From NCBI RefSeq assembly GCF_018279165.1, contig NZ_CP047289.1, forward strand, positions 1,114,501 to 1,178,500: a stretch of 64,000 bases of DNA. The letters run 5' to 3'. Made by a program: the position numbers and the translations under genes. Of this stretch, positions 43,698 to 51,883 are shown piece after piece. The notes beneath the pieces were generated by a model. It was not told the DNA's origin, ran no database searches, and saw only the letters and a list, made by a program, of their open reading frames with translations. This stretch comes from Falsirhodobacter algicola. GTDB taxonomy: Bacteria; Pseudomonadota; Alphaproteobacteria; Rhodobacterales; Rhodobacteraceae. Position 1 is the stretch's first letter; every line of letters begins with the position of its first letter.

Positions 43698-45365
43698 CTA
43701 TTCTTCGGCCGGCGTCTCGGTCGGCATCCAGCCTTGCTCCGCCAGAAACAGGCGCGCGGCCTGCGGACGCAGCTTCAGGAACTGCGCAGAGGCCCGATCG
43801 AACACCTCCCGCTCGCCCAGCGCGTCGGCCAAGATCAGGATGCGTTTCATGAGCGGCAGCCGCGCCGGGGCCAGCACCATCGCCCGTTGCAGCATCTCGA
43901 GCGCGCCGCGCCGATCCCCCTGCCGCGACGCGCAATTCGCCCGCCACACATGCGCATCCGCCAGATGGAACAGAAGGTCATCATGCCGGTCCAGCGCGGC
44001 AGAAAGGTCGTCGAAGCGCTGATCTTCGTTCAGGCGGCGGCATTCCTCATGGGCGGCAAGGCGCGCCTCGGGGTCGATCTGGGCGTGGATCCATGCCGCC
44101 GTCGCGGCGGCGGCGAAGGCGTCGATCTCCACCCCGCGATGGCCGTCCTTGGCGATGGAGGGCATCACATCCGGCAATGCGAAATCGTGGTCGAGGAAGA
44201 CATGCCGATACTCGGCCTGCGAGGCCAGCGCCATCCCGTTGAACATCCCCCAGCGCGCAAGCAGCGTCTGCATGTTCGACAGTTCGATCACCTTGCAGCC
44301 GTTCGGGACGAACAGCATGTTCGAGATCCCCGCCCCATGCACCCCGACGAGGAACTCGGCCCCGGCGACGGTGCGGGCCTGATCCTCGATGCTCATATCC
44401 TCGAAGGTGACCGGCTCAAAACCAAGGGGGCGCAGACGCTCCAGCAGCAGATCCTCGTTCACGACCCGCTGCGCACGGCGCGAACGGCGCTGGATATAGA
44501 GGCGGCGCCCACGGCCCTTGGGACGTATCTGCGCCAGCACCCGTTCGCGGAACGCCATCACCGTGTCCAAGGTGCTGTTCGCCTTGGCGACCGCCACCCC
44601 GGACAACTCCGCAGTGCGGCCGAACGGAGCCTCGCCCAGCTTCGGCAGGGAGGGCATCACCGACCCACGGCACATATGATAGAGATGCCGCGTGTCGAGC
44701 GGCAGCAGAACCCGCCCGAAATCCCGCGGCCCCTGACGCAGTTCCACCCGGCCGGAAAGCTCGGGAAACCATGTGCGGATCAGATTGCGCACGAACCCCT
44801 TCTGCTGGGTCCGCGATGTGGTCGCGATGATCACGCGGCCGCGCAAATCGTAACGCGCATAAAGCTCCAGCAATGGCAGCGTCTCGGTCAGGTAGCTGTC
44901 GAATTCGTGGAAGTTCCGCGCATCGATCAGAAGATCGAGGTCGCGCATATCGTCCTTTTCGACCTCGAGGCGGCAGCTGTGGGACGCCTCCTGCAACCGT
45001 TCCACCAAGGCGGCATCGAGCGAGGTGTCGCGGGCCGCCGCGCGAAACCGGTATCCCCCCGGCCCCCACGGGCAGAACTTGCCGCCGACGGTGACATGGC
45101 TGCGATGCAGGCCGACATCGTCCGCCACGGTCAGAACCGCCGGAAACACCACGCCCTCGCTCCAACGCTGGGCGCGCTTGCTGCGCAGCAGTTCCTCCAT
45201 CCGCACGCGCTGATCGTGCTGGCTGCTCAGCACCAGCCCGTCCACGTCGACCGGCGGCACGAGGCACACGGCCAGATCCTCGCGCCGCAGCAGCGCCATT
45301 CCCGGATCGACGCCGGGAATGAACACGTCGTCGGGCGTGGCTTCGGGAACGGGGGGAAGGTTCAC
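43698..45365 (-). CDS. GT61-type glycosyltransferase with C-terminal TPR-like region
   Basis: This protein of about 555 residues carries a glycosyltransferase family 61 domain with DSYLTETLPLLELYARYD and the active-site segment VGVHGAGISNMLFVPNGCKVIELSN. The last 150 residues have helical repeats typical of tetratricopeptide motifs (RRGALEMLQRAMVLAPARLPL). It probably modifies an envelope polysaccharide or lipid. I place the start at the GTG at 45365, behind a GACAGG site; the frame is open to 45500, but that start would collide with the divergent queH gene. Donor and acceptor are unknown. Confidence 0.75.
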   Translation of the reverse strand: MNLPPVPEATPDDVFIPGVDPGMALLRREDLAVCLVPPVDVDGLVLSSQHDQRVRMEELLRSKRAQRWSEGVVFPAVLTVADDVGLHRSHVTVGGKFCPWGPGGYRFRAAARDTSLDAALVERLQEASHSCRLEVEKDDMRDLDLLIDARNFHEFDSYLTETLPLLELYARYDLRGRVIIATTSRTQQKGFVRNLIRTWFPELSGRVELRQGPRDFGRVLLPLDTRHLYHMCRGSVMPSLPKLGEAPFGRTAELSGVAVAKANSTLDTVMAFRERVLAQIRPKGRGRRLYIQRRSRRAQRVVNEDLLLERLRPLGFEPVTFEDMSIEDQARTVAGAEFLVGVHGAGISNMLFVPNGCKVIELSNMQTLLARWGMFNGMALASQAEYRHVFLDHDFALPDVMPSIAKDGHRGVEIDAFAAAATAAWIHAQIDPEARLAAHEECRRLNEDQRFDDLSAALDRHDDLLFHLADAHVWRANCASRQGDRRGALEMLQRAMVLAPARLPLMKRILILADALGEREVFDRASAQFLKLRPQAARLFLAEQGWMPTETPAEE

Positions 45366-45474
45366 GGGCGCACCTGTCGCTTGGCTGTGCTTCCACCATT
45401 CCGTGTCGGAGCCATCCTGTAAACCGCCTGCGGGCGCTCTTCCCCCTTTTCTCCGGATTTGGTAGACTGGCCCC

Positions 45475-46134
45475 ATGACCCAAGAACGCCCCAAACTCAC
45501 CCCCCCGGACGGAGAAACGAAGGTTCTCCTTCATTCCTGCTGCGCCCCCTGCTCGGGCGAGGTGATGGAAGCGATGACCGCTTCGGGGATCGATTACACC
45601 ATCTTCTTCTACAACCCCAACATCCACCCGAAGAAGGAATACCTTCTACGCAAGGATGAGAACATCCGCTTCGCCGAGCAGCACAACGTGCCCTTCGTCG
45701 ATGCCGATTACGACGCGGACAACTGGTTCTCCCGCGCCAAGGGGATGGAGTGGGAGCCCGAACGCGGCATCCGCTGCACCATGTGCTTCGACATGCGCTT
45801 CGAGCGGACGGCCCTTTACGCCCATGAGAACGGGTTCCCGGTCATCACCTCCAGCCTCGGCATCTCGCGCTGGAAGAACATGACGCAGATCAACGATTGC
45901 GGCCACCGCGCCGCCGGCCCCTATGACGGCGTGCAGTACTGGGATTTCAACTGGCGCAAAGGCGGCGGTGCATCCCGCATGATCGAGATCTCCAAGCGCG
46001 AGGAGTTCTACATGCAGGAATATTGCGGCTGCATCTACTCGCTGCGCGACACCAACGATTTCCGCCTGTCGCGCGGACGCGAGAAGATCAAGATCGGCAC
46101 GATGTATTACGGCCGGGACGAACCGCAGGAATGA
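45475..46134 (+). CDS. queH: epoxyqueuosine reductase QueH
   Basis: This 219-residue iron-sulphur protein converts epoxyqueuosine to queuosine in tRNA anticodons, the non-cobalamin alternative to QueG. The vicinal cysteines HSCCAPCSG (Cys22, 23, 26), RCTMCFDMR (Cys101, 104) and YCGCIYS (near 184) form the cluster-binding pattern of the family (formerly DUF208). A strong terminator shared with efp follows. The ATG is 110 bases from the proposed divergent GT61 start. Confidence 0.94.
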   Translation: MTQERPKLTPPDGETKVLLHSCCAPCSGEVMEAMTASGIDYTIFFYNPNIHPKKEYLLRKDENIRFAEQHNVPFVDADYDADNWFSRAKGMEWEPERGIRCTMCFDMRFERTALYAHENGFPVITSSLGISRWKNMTQINDCGHRAAGPYDGVQYWDFNWRKGGGASRMIEISKREEFYMQEYCGCIYSLRDTNDFRLSRGREKIKIGTMYYGRDEPQE

Positions 46135-46136
46135 CG

Positions 46137-46162
46137 AAGGCCCGCCGAATGGCGGGCCTTTC
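46137..46162. terminator. bidirectional rho-independent terminator, queH/efp
   Basis: AAGGCCCGCC (46137-46146) pairs with GGCGGGCCTT (46151-46160) around GAAT. A T-tract follows on the plus side and complementary A's precede on the minus side. It separates the convergent queH and efp genes. Confidence 0.92.
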
Positions 46163-46183
46163 TGCATCTCGGGGCGTGAAGGA

Positions 46184-46750
46184 TCACTCCTTCGAACGCT
46201 CCACATAGCTTTTGTCTTCGGTGTTGATCACGACGCGGGTACCGGCGCCGATATGTGGCGGGACCATGATGCGCAGACCGTTGGTGCACATCGCGGGCTT
46301 GTAGGACGAAGAGGCCGTCTGACCCTTCACGACCGGCTCGGTCTCCTCGATCTCCACCACGACCTTCTGGGGCAGCGAGATGGCGATCGCCACGCCTTCA
46401 TGCGTCTGCAGATATGCCTTGATGCCTTCGGTCAGGAAGACCTTGTCCTCGCCGACGACATCATGGGACACGGCCAGCTGTTCGTAGGTGGTGGGCTCCA
46501 TGAAGTGGAAGCCTTCGCCGTCTTCGTAAAGGAAGTCGTATTCACGCTCGTCCACGACGGCCTTTTCCACCATCTCGGTGGTGCGCCAGCGTTCGGCCAC
46601 CTTCACACCATCCGCGATGCGGCGCATGTCGACCGAGGTCGTCGGCGTGCCCTTGCCGGGATGGAAGTTTTCGGCCTTCAGAACGACATAGAGCCTGCCG
46701 TCCATGTCCACGACATTGCCCTTGCGAAGGGAGGATGCGATGACTTTCAC
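46184..46750 (-). CDS. efp: elongation factor P
   Basis: This 188-residue translation factor relieves ribosome stalling at polyproline stretches. It starts [18 protein letters not shown] from a GTG at 46750 with an AAGGA site; the open frame to 46909 is not used. The loop HPGKGTP places the modifiable lysine at residue 33, which is lysylated in E. coli by EpmA. Domain II ([17 protein letters not shown]) and the OB-fold domain III with the [18 protein letters not shown] signature are complete. It is divergent from epmA. Confidence 0.96.
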   Translation of the reverse strand: MKVIASSLRKGNVVDMDGRLYVVLKAENFHPGKGTPTTSVDMRRIADGVKVAERWRTTEMVEKAVVDEREYDFLYEDGEGFHFMEPTTYEQLAVSHDVVGEDKVFLTEGIKAYLQTHEGVAIAISLPQKVVVEIEETEPVVKGQTASSSYKPAMCTNGLRIMVPPHIGAGTRVVINTEDKSYVERSKE

Positions 46751-46835
46751 CAGATTGTCCTTGTGATGCGGCCCCGTTCCGGGGGAAATCCCGCGTGATC
46801 TAGCGCATCGCGCCGCAAATCGGAAGCCCCGTGAC

Positions 46836-47855
46836 ATGACCGACACGCCCTGGTGGCACCCCCACCGCCATGCCGACCGCCGCCCCGCCCTTCTGGCGCG
46901 CAACCGCATTCAGGCCGCGATCCGTGGCTGGCTGGCCGAGGGCGATTTCCTCGAGGTCGATCCCGCCGCCCTGCAAACGAGCCCGGGAAACGAGACCCAT
47001 CTGCATGCCTTCGCCACCACGGCGATCGGCAATGACGGCGCGCCGCGGACGATGTATCTGCACACCTCGCCCGAATTCGCGATGAAGAAGCTGCTCGCCG
47101 CCGGAGAGCCGCGGATCGCCGCCTTCGCACATGTCTGGCGCAACCGAGAACGTGGCGCGCGCCACAGCCCCGAATTCACCATGCTGGAATGGTACCGCGC
47201 GGGCGAAGGCTACGAGGTGCTGATGGCCGATTGTGCAGAACTGCTGCAACGGGCCGCGACGGCCGCCGGCACGCGCGAGCTGCGCTATGCGGGGCGGACC
47301 TGCGATCCCTTTGCCTCGCCCGAACGGCTGAGCGTGGCCAAGGCCTTCCGCCGCGCCGGGGTCGATCTTCTGGCCACGGTCACGCCCCATGCCACCGACC
47401 GCGACGCGCTGGCCGCGCAGTCGCCGGTGCGCGTCGCCGAAGACGATACATGGTCCGACATCTTTTCGCGCATCTTGTCGGAAAAGGTGGAGCCGACGCT
47501 TGGGATCGGACGCGCGACGATCCTCGACCTCTATCCCGTGGCCGAGGCGGCGCTCGCCCGCCCCGCCGCCGATCCCCGCCTTGCCGAGCGGTTCGAGCTC
47601 TATGCCTGCGGGGTGGAACTGGCCAATGGCTTTGGTGAACTGACCGACCCCGCCGAACAGCGCCGCCGTTTCGAGGCGGATATGGACGAAAAGGCCCGCA
47701 TCTATGGCGAGCGGTATCCGCTGGACGAGGATTTCCTTGCCGCCTTGCACCATATGCCCGCCGCCAGCGGCATCGCGCTTGGCTTTGATCGGCTGGTGAT
47801 GCTGGCGACAGGCGCGCCGAACATCGACGCCGTGGTCTGGACCCCGGTCGCCTAG
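46836..47855 (+). CDS. epmA: EF-P lysyl-modifying ligase EpmA (PoxA/GenX)
   Basis: This 339-residue class II lysyl-tRNA synthetase paralogue attaches beta-lysine to EF-P. It has the catalytic-core segments [37 protein letters not shown] (motif 2), and [15 protein letters not shown] (motif 3), and lacks the anticodon-binding domain of LysS. It is divergent from efp, separated by 85 bases. EpmB, the lysine 2,3-aminomutase that makes the beta-lysine, is not in this window. Confidence 0.94.
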   Translation: MTDTPWWHPHRHADRRPALLARNRIQAAIRGWLAEGDFLEVDPAALQTSPGNETHLHAFATTAIGNDGAPRTMYLHTSPEFAMKKLLAAGEPRIAAFAHVWRNRERGARHSPEFTMLEWYRAGEGYEVLMADCAELLQRAATAAGTRELRYAGRTCDPFASPERLSVAKAFRRAGVDLLATVTPHATDRDALAAQSPVRVAEDDTWSDIFSRILSEKVEPTLGIGRATILDLYPVAEAALARPAADPRLAERFELYACGVELANGFGELTDPAEQRRRFEADMDEKARIYGERYPLDEDFLAALHHMPAASGIALGFDRLVMLATGAPNIDAVVWTPVA

Positions 47856-48673
47856 ACGCCCTCGGCTGGCGCGGTTTCTTCGTGGCAGACGACGGTGAAG
47901 GTCTTCAACTCATGCGGGCCGAAGCTGTGCAGCATGGCCACATCGGCCGCGTCCCGGCCGACGGCGATGTTGATGCGGCCGATGCGCGGGGTGTTGTGAC
48001 GCGCGTCGAACGCATACCAGCGCCCATCGAGAAACGCCTCGAACCATGCCGAGAAGTCCATCGGCCCGCCATCCGGCACGCCGATATCTCCCAGATAGCC
48101 GTTCACATAGCGCGCCGGGATCGACAGCGCTCGGCACAGCGCGATGGCCGTATGCGCGAAATCCCGGCAGACGCCGCAGCCTTCGTCGATCGCCCCCTGC
48201 GCCGTCCGCACGGCGCAAGCGGTCTGATAATCGAAGCGGATCTGGCCGTTCACGTAATCGCAGACCGCCTGAACCCGCTTCCATCCGGGCGTGATCGCGC
48301 CGAAGCGTTCCCATGCGAAGGCGGCCAAGCTGTCGCTTTCGCAATAGCGGCTGGGAAGCAGGAATTGCAGCGCATCATCGGGCAAGTCTGCCACGTTGGG
48401 CACATCGGCCTCGACCCGGACTGGATCGGGCGCACCGTGATCGCGGATCAGACCGTCGCCGCGAATGCGCGTCTCGCCCTCGGGGGCCGTGAAACGCAGA
48501 CAGGCGTTGCCGAATGGATCGGTGAAGCGGCGCGCCATCACGCCGGGGGGAAGTTCCACCACCTCGTCCTGTGCCAGATCGCCGCGGCGTTCGTGGCGCA
48601 GCCCCATCCGCGCGATGAAATGCGTGGGCTGCGAGCAGGCGACCGTGATGTCGTAACCGAAGCGGATCAACAT
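47852..48673 (-). CDS. transglutaminase-like cysteine protease/transglutaminase family protein
   Basis: This 273-residue protein has an N-terminal beta domain (bacterial transglutaminase-like N region) and a transglutaminase core. The active-site Cys is in EGCGVCRDFAHTAIAL (about 166), the His in SAWFEAFLDGRWYAFDARH (about 210-228), and an Asp in FDARHNTPR. No signal peptide is visible. The ATG at 48673 has an AGGGAG site with 7 bases of spacing; the ATG six bases earlier would be too close to it. Its substrate is unknown. The stop overlaps that of epmA by four bases. Confidence 0.85.
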   Translation of the reverse strand: MLIRFGYDITVACSQPTHFIARMGLRHERRGDLAQDEVVELPPGVMARRFTDPFGNACLRFTAPEGETRIRGDGLIRDHGAPDPVRVEADVPNVADLPDDALQFLLPSRYCESDSLAAFAWERFGAITPGWKRVQAVCDYVNGQIRFDYQTACAVRTAQGAIDEGCGVCRDFAHTAIALCRALSIPARYVNGYLGDIGVPDGGPMDFSAWFEAFLDGRWYAFDARHNTPRIGRINIAVGRDAADVAMLHSFGPHELKTFTVVCHEETAPAEGV

Positions 48674-48728
48674 GGACATTCTCCCTGACGACAGGAAGAT
48701 GAACCCATGCCGGGCCGCTCCGGTTCCG

Positions 48729-49145
48729 TCAGACGCGTTTCAGACGTATGACGACATCGACCCGGCTCAGCTCGGCATTGGCCGGCAGCTTGGGCAGCTG
48801 GGCGATGCGGAACTGATCGGCCGGGGCGTCCACGATCTCGGTCGTGTCCTCCCAGAAGAAATGGGGGTGATCGTCCATGCGCGTGTCGAAATAGCTGCGG
48901 GAGCCGTCGACCACGACCTCCTGCATCAGGCCCGCGTCGCAGAATGCGCGCAGGGTGTTGTACACGGTCGCAAGGCTCACCTTCTCACCGCTCTGGGCGC
49001 AGGCCGCGAACAGGCTTTCCGCCGTCACATGCCGATCCTTGCCGTCGCCGATCAGCAGCGACGCCAGCGCCAGGCGCTGGCGCGTCGGCCGCAGCCCCGC
49101 CTCCGTCAGCCATTTCGTTCCGCGTTCAATTGCCGTCTGGGTCAT
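48729..49145 (-). CDS. irr: Irr-type Fur-family iron response regulator
   Basis: This 138-residue Fur-family protein begins MTQTAIERGTKWLTEAGLRPTRQR, giving a winged helix with the recognition segment SLATVYNTLRAF. The metal-site segment RMDDHPHFFWEDTTEI and the absence of the C-terminal CxxC zinc pairs set it apart from Zur and Fur and match Irr, the haem/iron-responsive regulator of alphaproteobacteria. It is divergent from fabA-fabB-fabI, a conserved neighbourhood in Rhodobacterales. The ATG at 49145 has an AAAGG site. The assignment Irr versus PerR-like is inferred from motif and context. Confidence 0.83.
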   Translation of the reverse strand: MTQTAIERGTKWLTEAGLRPTRQRLALASLLIGDGKDRHVTAESLFAACAQSGEKVSLATVYNTLRAFCDAGLMQEVVVDGSRSYFDTRMDDHPHFFWEDTTEIVDAPADQFRIAQLPKLPANAELSRVDVVIRLKRV

Positions 49146-49204
49146 CGTTGCGTCACCTTTCCGCTTTCCTATATCGTGACGCAGCATCCGGATTCAAACG
49201 GAAT

Positions 49205-49247
49205 CCCCCTGCCCTTGCCACATGTTTGGCAGGGGTGATACAGGGGG
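49205..49247. promoter_or_regulatory. long interrupted palindrome upstream of fabA
   Basis: CCCCCTG (49205-49211) pairs with CAGGGGG (49241-49247). Inside it CCCTTGCCA (49212-49220) pairs with TGGCAGGGG (49227-49235) with one wobble, around the loop CATGTT. The 43-base structure lies between irr and fabA and could be an operator or a mRNA leader hairpin. Confidence 0.5.
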
Positions 49248-49271
49248 GCGGAATATCTATGGGGAGCCTTG

Positions 49272-49781
49272 ATGGCGGATTATCCGACGAGTTTCGACAA
49301 GGAAGCACTTCTGGCCTGTGCACGGGGCGAATTGTTCGGCCCCGGGAACGCCCAGCTTCCCGAACCGCCGATGCTGATGATGGACCGCATCACGGACATT
49401 TCAGCCGATGGTGGAGCGCATGGCAAGGGTCATGTCGTGGCCGAATTCGACATCCAGCCGGATCTGTGGTTCTTCGCCTGCCACTTTCCGGGCAACCCGA
49501 TCATGCCAGGCTGCCTTGGTCTGGACGGGCTGTGGCAGCTGACGGGCTTCAACCTCGGCTGGCGTGGCTGGCAAGGCCGGGGCTACGCCCTCGGCGTGGG
49601 CGAAGTGAAGCTGACGGGCATGGTGCGCCCCGAACGCAAGCTCCTGCGCTATTTCGTCGATTTCACCAAAGCGGTGCAGACGCGCCGTCTGACCATGGGC
49701 GTGGCGGATGGCCGCGTCGAGGCGGACGGCGAGGTCATCTACCAAGTCAAGGACATGAAGGTCGCTCTTTCCGAGAGCTGA
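49272..49781 (+). CDS. fabA: bifunctional 3-hydroxydecanoyl-ACP dehydratase/isomerase
   Basis: This 169-residue hot-dog-fold enzyme dehydrates beta-hydroxydecanoyl-ACP and isomerises the product to the cis-3 form, committing carbon to unsaturated fatty acids. The catalytic pair is visible as [12 protein letters not shown] (His71) and [10 protein letters not shown] (Asp85). A TTG three bases upstream opens the frame, but the ATG at 49272 with a GGGGAG site gives the usual start. It is the first gene of the fabA-fabB-fabI operon. Confidence 0.97.
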   Translation: MADYPTSFDKEALLACARGELFGPGNAQLPEPPMLMMDRITDISADGGAHGKGHVVAEFDIQPDLWFFACHFPGNPIMPGCLGLDGLWQLTGFNLGWRGWQGRGYALGVGEVKLTGMVRPERKLLRYFVDFTKAVQTRRLTMGVADGRVEADGEVIYQVKDMKVALSES

Positions 49782-49806
49782 CCCGAGCCCGAAAGGAAAC
49801 AAGCCC

Positions 49807-51033
49807 ATGCGTCGCGTCGTCATCACCGGCATCGGCATCGTCTCGCCCATCGGCAACAACGCAGCAGAGGTGGAAGCCTCTCTGCGCGCTGGCCGGTCGG
49901 GGATCGTCTTCTCGCCCGAATATGCCGAACACGGCTTCCGCAGCCAAGTCCACGGTATGCCCCAGATCGTTCTGGAGGATCATATCGACAAGCGCGATCT
50001 GCGCTTCATGGGCGCGGGTGCCGCCTACAACTTCATCGCGATGGAACAGGCCGTGAAGGATTCCGGCCTCGAGCCGTCGGATGTCTCGAACGAGCGCACG
50101 GGCCTTGTGATGGGATCGGGCGGGCCGTCCACGGCCAACTTCTTCCAAGCGCACCAGACCGTGATCCAGAAGGGCAGCCCCAAGCGCATGGGGCCGTTCA
50201 TGGTCACGCGCTGCATGTCCTCCACGAACTCGGCCACGCTGGCCACGCCCTTCAAGATCAAGGGCGTGAACTATTCGATCACCTCCGCCTGCTCCACCTC
50301 GGCGCATTGCATCGGCAACGGCGTCGAACAGATCCAGCTGGGCAAGCAGGACATCGTCTTTGCCGGCGGCGGCGAGGAACTGGACTGGACGCTGTCCTGC
50401 CTCTTCGATGCGATGGGCGCCATGTCCTCCAAATACAACGACACGCCCGCCACCGCCTCGCGCCCCTATGACGCGACGCGGGACGGCTTCGTCATCGCAG
50501 GCGGCGGCGGCGTCGTCGTGCTGGAAGAGCTGGAGCATGCGCTGGCGCGCGGCGCCAAAATCTACGGCGAAGTCACGGGCTACGGCGCCACGTCGGACGG
50601 CTACGACATGGTCGCCCCGTCGGGCGAGGGCGGCGAACGCTCCATGCGCCTTGCCGTCGCGACCCTGCCCGAAGGCCGCAAGATCGACTACATCAACAGC
50701 CACGGCACCTCGACCGGCGTCGGCGACATCACCGAAGTGAAGGCGATCCGCCGCGTCTTCGGTGAAGGCACGACCCCGCCGATCGCCTCCACCAAATCGC
50801 TCACCGGGCACTCGCTCGGCGCGACGGGGGTGCATGAGGCGATCTATTCGCTGCTGATGATGAACGGTGATTTCATCGCCGCATCCGCCAATGTCACGGC
50901 ACCCGACCCCGAACTTCATGACGGCGAGATCGTGACAACCCTGCGTGAAAACGTCACACTCGATTCCGTACTGTCCAACAGCTTCGGCTTCGGCGGCACC
51001 AATGCCACGCTTGTCATGAGCAAATATCGTTAA
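49807..51033 (+). CDS. fabB: beta-ketoacyl-ACP synthase I
   Basis: This 408-residue condensing enzyme elongates the unsaturated intermediates produced by FabA. The triad is Cys near 163 in SACSTSAHC, His near 298 in NSHGTSTG and His near 333 in [10 protein letters not shown]. The Thr/Ser-rich [12 protein letters not shown] end is conserved. An AAAGGAAA site precedes the ATG. It follows fabA by 25 bases. Confidence 0.97.
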   Translation: MRRVVITGIGIVSPIGNNAAEVEASLRAGRSGIVFSPEYAEHGFRSQVHGMPQIVLEDHIDKRDLRFMGAGAAYNFIAMEQAVKDSGLEPSDVSNERTGLVMGSGGPSTANFFQAHQTVIQKGSPKRMGPFMVTRCMSSTNSATLATPFKIKGVNYSITSACSTSAHCIGNGVEQIQLGKQDIVFAGGGEELDWTLSCLFDAMGAMSSKYNDTPATASRPYDATRDGFVIAGGGGVVVLEELEHALARGAKIYGEVTGYGATSDGYDMVAPSGEGGERSMRLAVATLPEGRKIDYINSHGTSTGVGDITEVKAIRRVFGEGTTPPIASTKSLTGHSLGATGVHEAIYSLLMMNGDFIAASANVTAPDPELHDGEIVTTLRENVTLDSVLSNSFGFGGTNATLVMSKYR

Positions 51034-51042
51034 GGATCGCCA

Positions 51043-51840
51043 ATGGCCGAGCTTTTGAAAGGGAAACGCGGGGTCGTCATGGGCGTCGCGAATGATCGCT
51101 CCATCGCATGGGGCATTGCGCGGGCCATGGCGGCCGAAGGGGCCGAGCTTGCCTTCACCTATCAGGGCGAGGCCTTCGGCAAGCGGCTGGCACCGCTGGC
51201 GGCCTCGGTCGGGTCGGACATCCTGCTGGATACCGACGTGATGCGCGATGACAGCATGGACGCCGCCTTCGCCCGCCTGAAGGAGGAATGGGGCAGCATC
51301 GACTTTCTCGTCCATGCCATCGCCTATTCCGACAAGACGGAACTGGCCGGCCGTTTCATCAACACGACGCGCGACAACTTCCGCAACTCGCTGACCATCT
51401 CCTGCTACAGCTTCATCGACGTGGCCAAACGCGCCGCCGAGCTGATGCCCGAGGGCGGCACGCTGATGACGCTGACCTATCAGGGATCGAACGCGGTCAC
51501 GCCCTATTACAACGTGATGGGTGTGGCGAAGGCGGCGCTCGAATCGGCGGTGCGCTATCTAGCGAACGATCTTGGCCCGCAGAAGATCCGGGTGAACGCC
51601 ATCTCCCCCGGCCCGATGAAGACGCTGGCCGGTTCGGCGATCGCCGGGGCGCGCAACACCTTCCGCCATACCGAGATGAACGCCCCGCTGCGCGCGAACG
51701 CCACGCTTGATTCCATCGGCGGCACGGCGGTCTATCTGGCGTCGGATTACGGCGCGATGACTTCGGGCGAGATCATCCGCGTCGATGGCGGCTATCACGT
51801 CCTCGGGATGCCGCAGCCGGAGAACATGCACGGCCACTGA
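51043..51840 (+). CDS. fabI: enoyl-ACP reductase (NADH)
   Basis: This 265-residue short-chain dehydrogenase reduces trans-2-enoyl-ACP in the last step of each fatty acid elongation cycle. GVANDRSIAWGIARAMA near the N terminus binds NADH. The catalytic Tyr and Lys lie in the YxxMxxxK-type segment YYNVMGVAKAALE near residue 153-165, followed by VNAISPGPMKTLA. It is the target class of triclosan. It lies nine bases after fabB and ends the operon. Confidence 0.96.
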   Translation: MAELLKGKRGVVMGVANDRSIAWGIARAMAAEGAELAFTYQGEAFGKRLAPLAASVGSDILLDTDVMRDDSMDAAFARLKEEWGSIDFLVHAIAYSDKTELAGRFINTTRDNFRNSLTISCYSFIDVAKRAAELMPEGGTLMTLTYQGSNAVTPYYNVMGVAKAALESAVRYLANDLGPQKIRVNAISPGPMKTLAGSAIAGARNTFRHTEMNAPLRANATLDSIGGTAVYLASDYGAMTSGEIIRVDGGYHVLGMPQPENMHGH

Positions 51841-51854
51841 CGGCCTGTTCATTT

Positions 51855-51883
51855 CATGCGCGCCGCCTTATCCTGCGCGCATG
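51855..51883. other. inverted repeat spanning the recJ start codon
   Basis: CATGCGCG (51855-51862) and CGCGCATG (51876-51883) are perfect 8-base inverted repeats with a 13-base loop. The recJ ATG (51881-51883) is inside the right arm, so an mRNA hairpin could hide the start. Confidence 0.45.
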
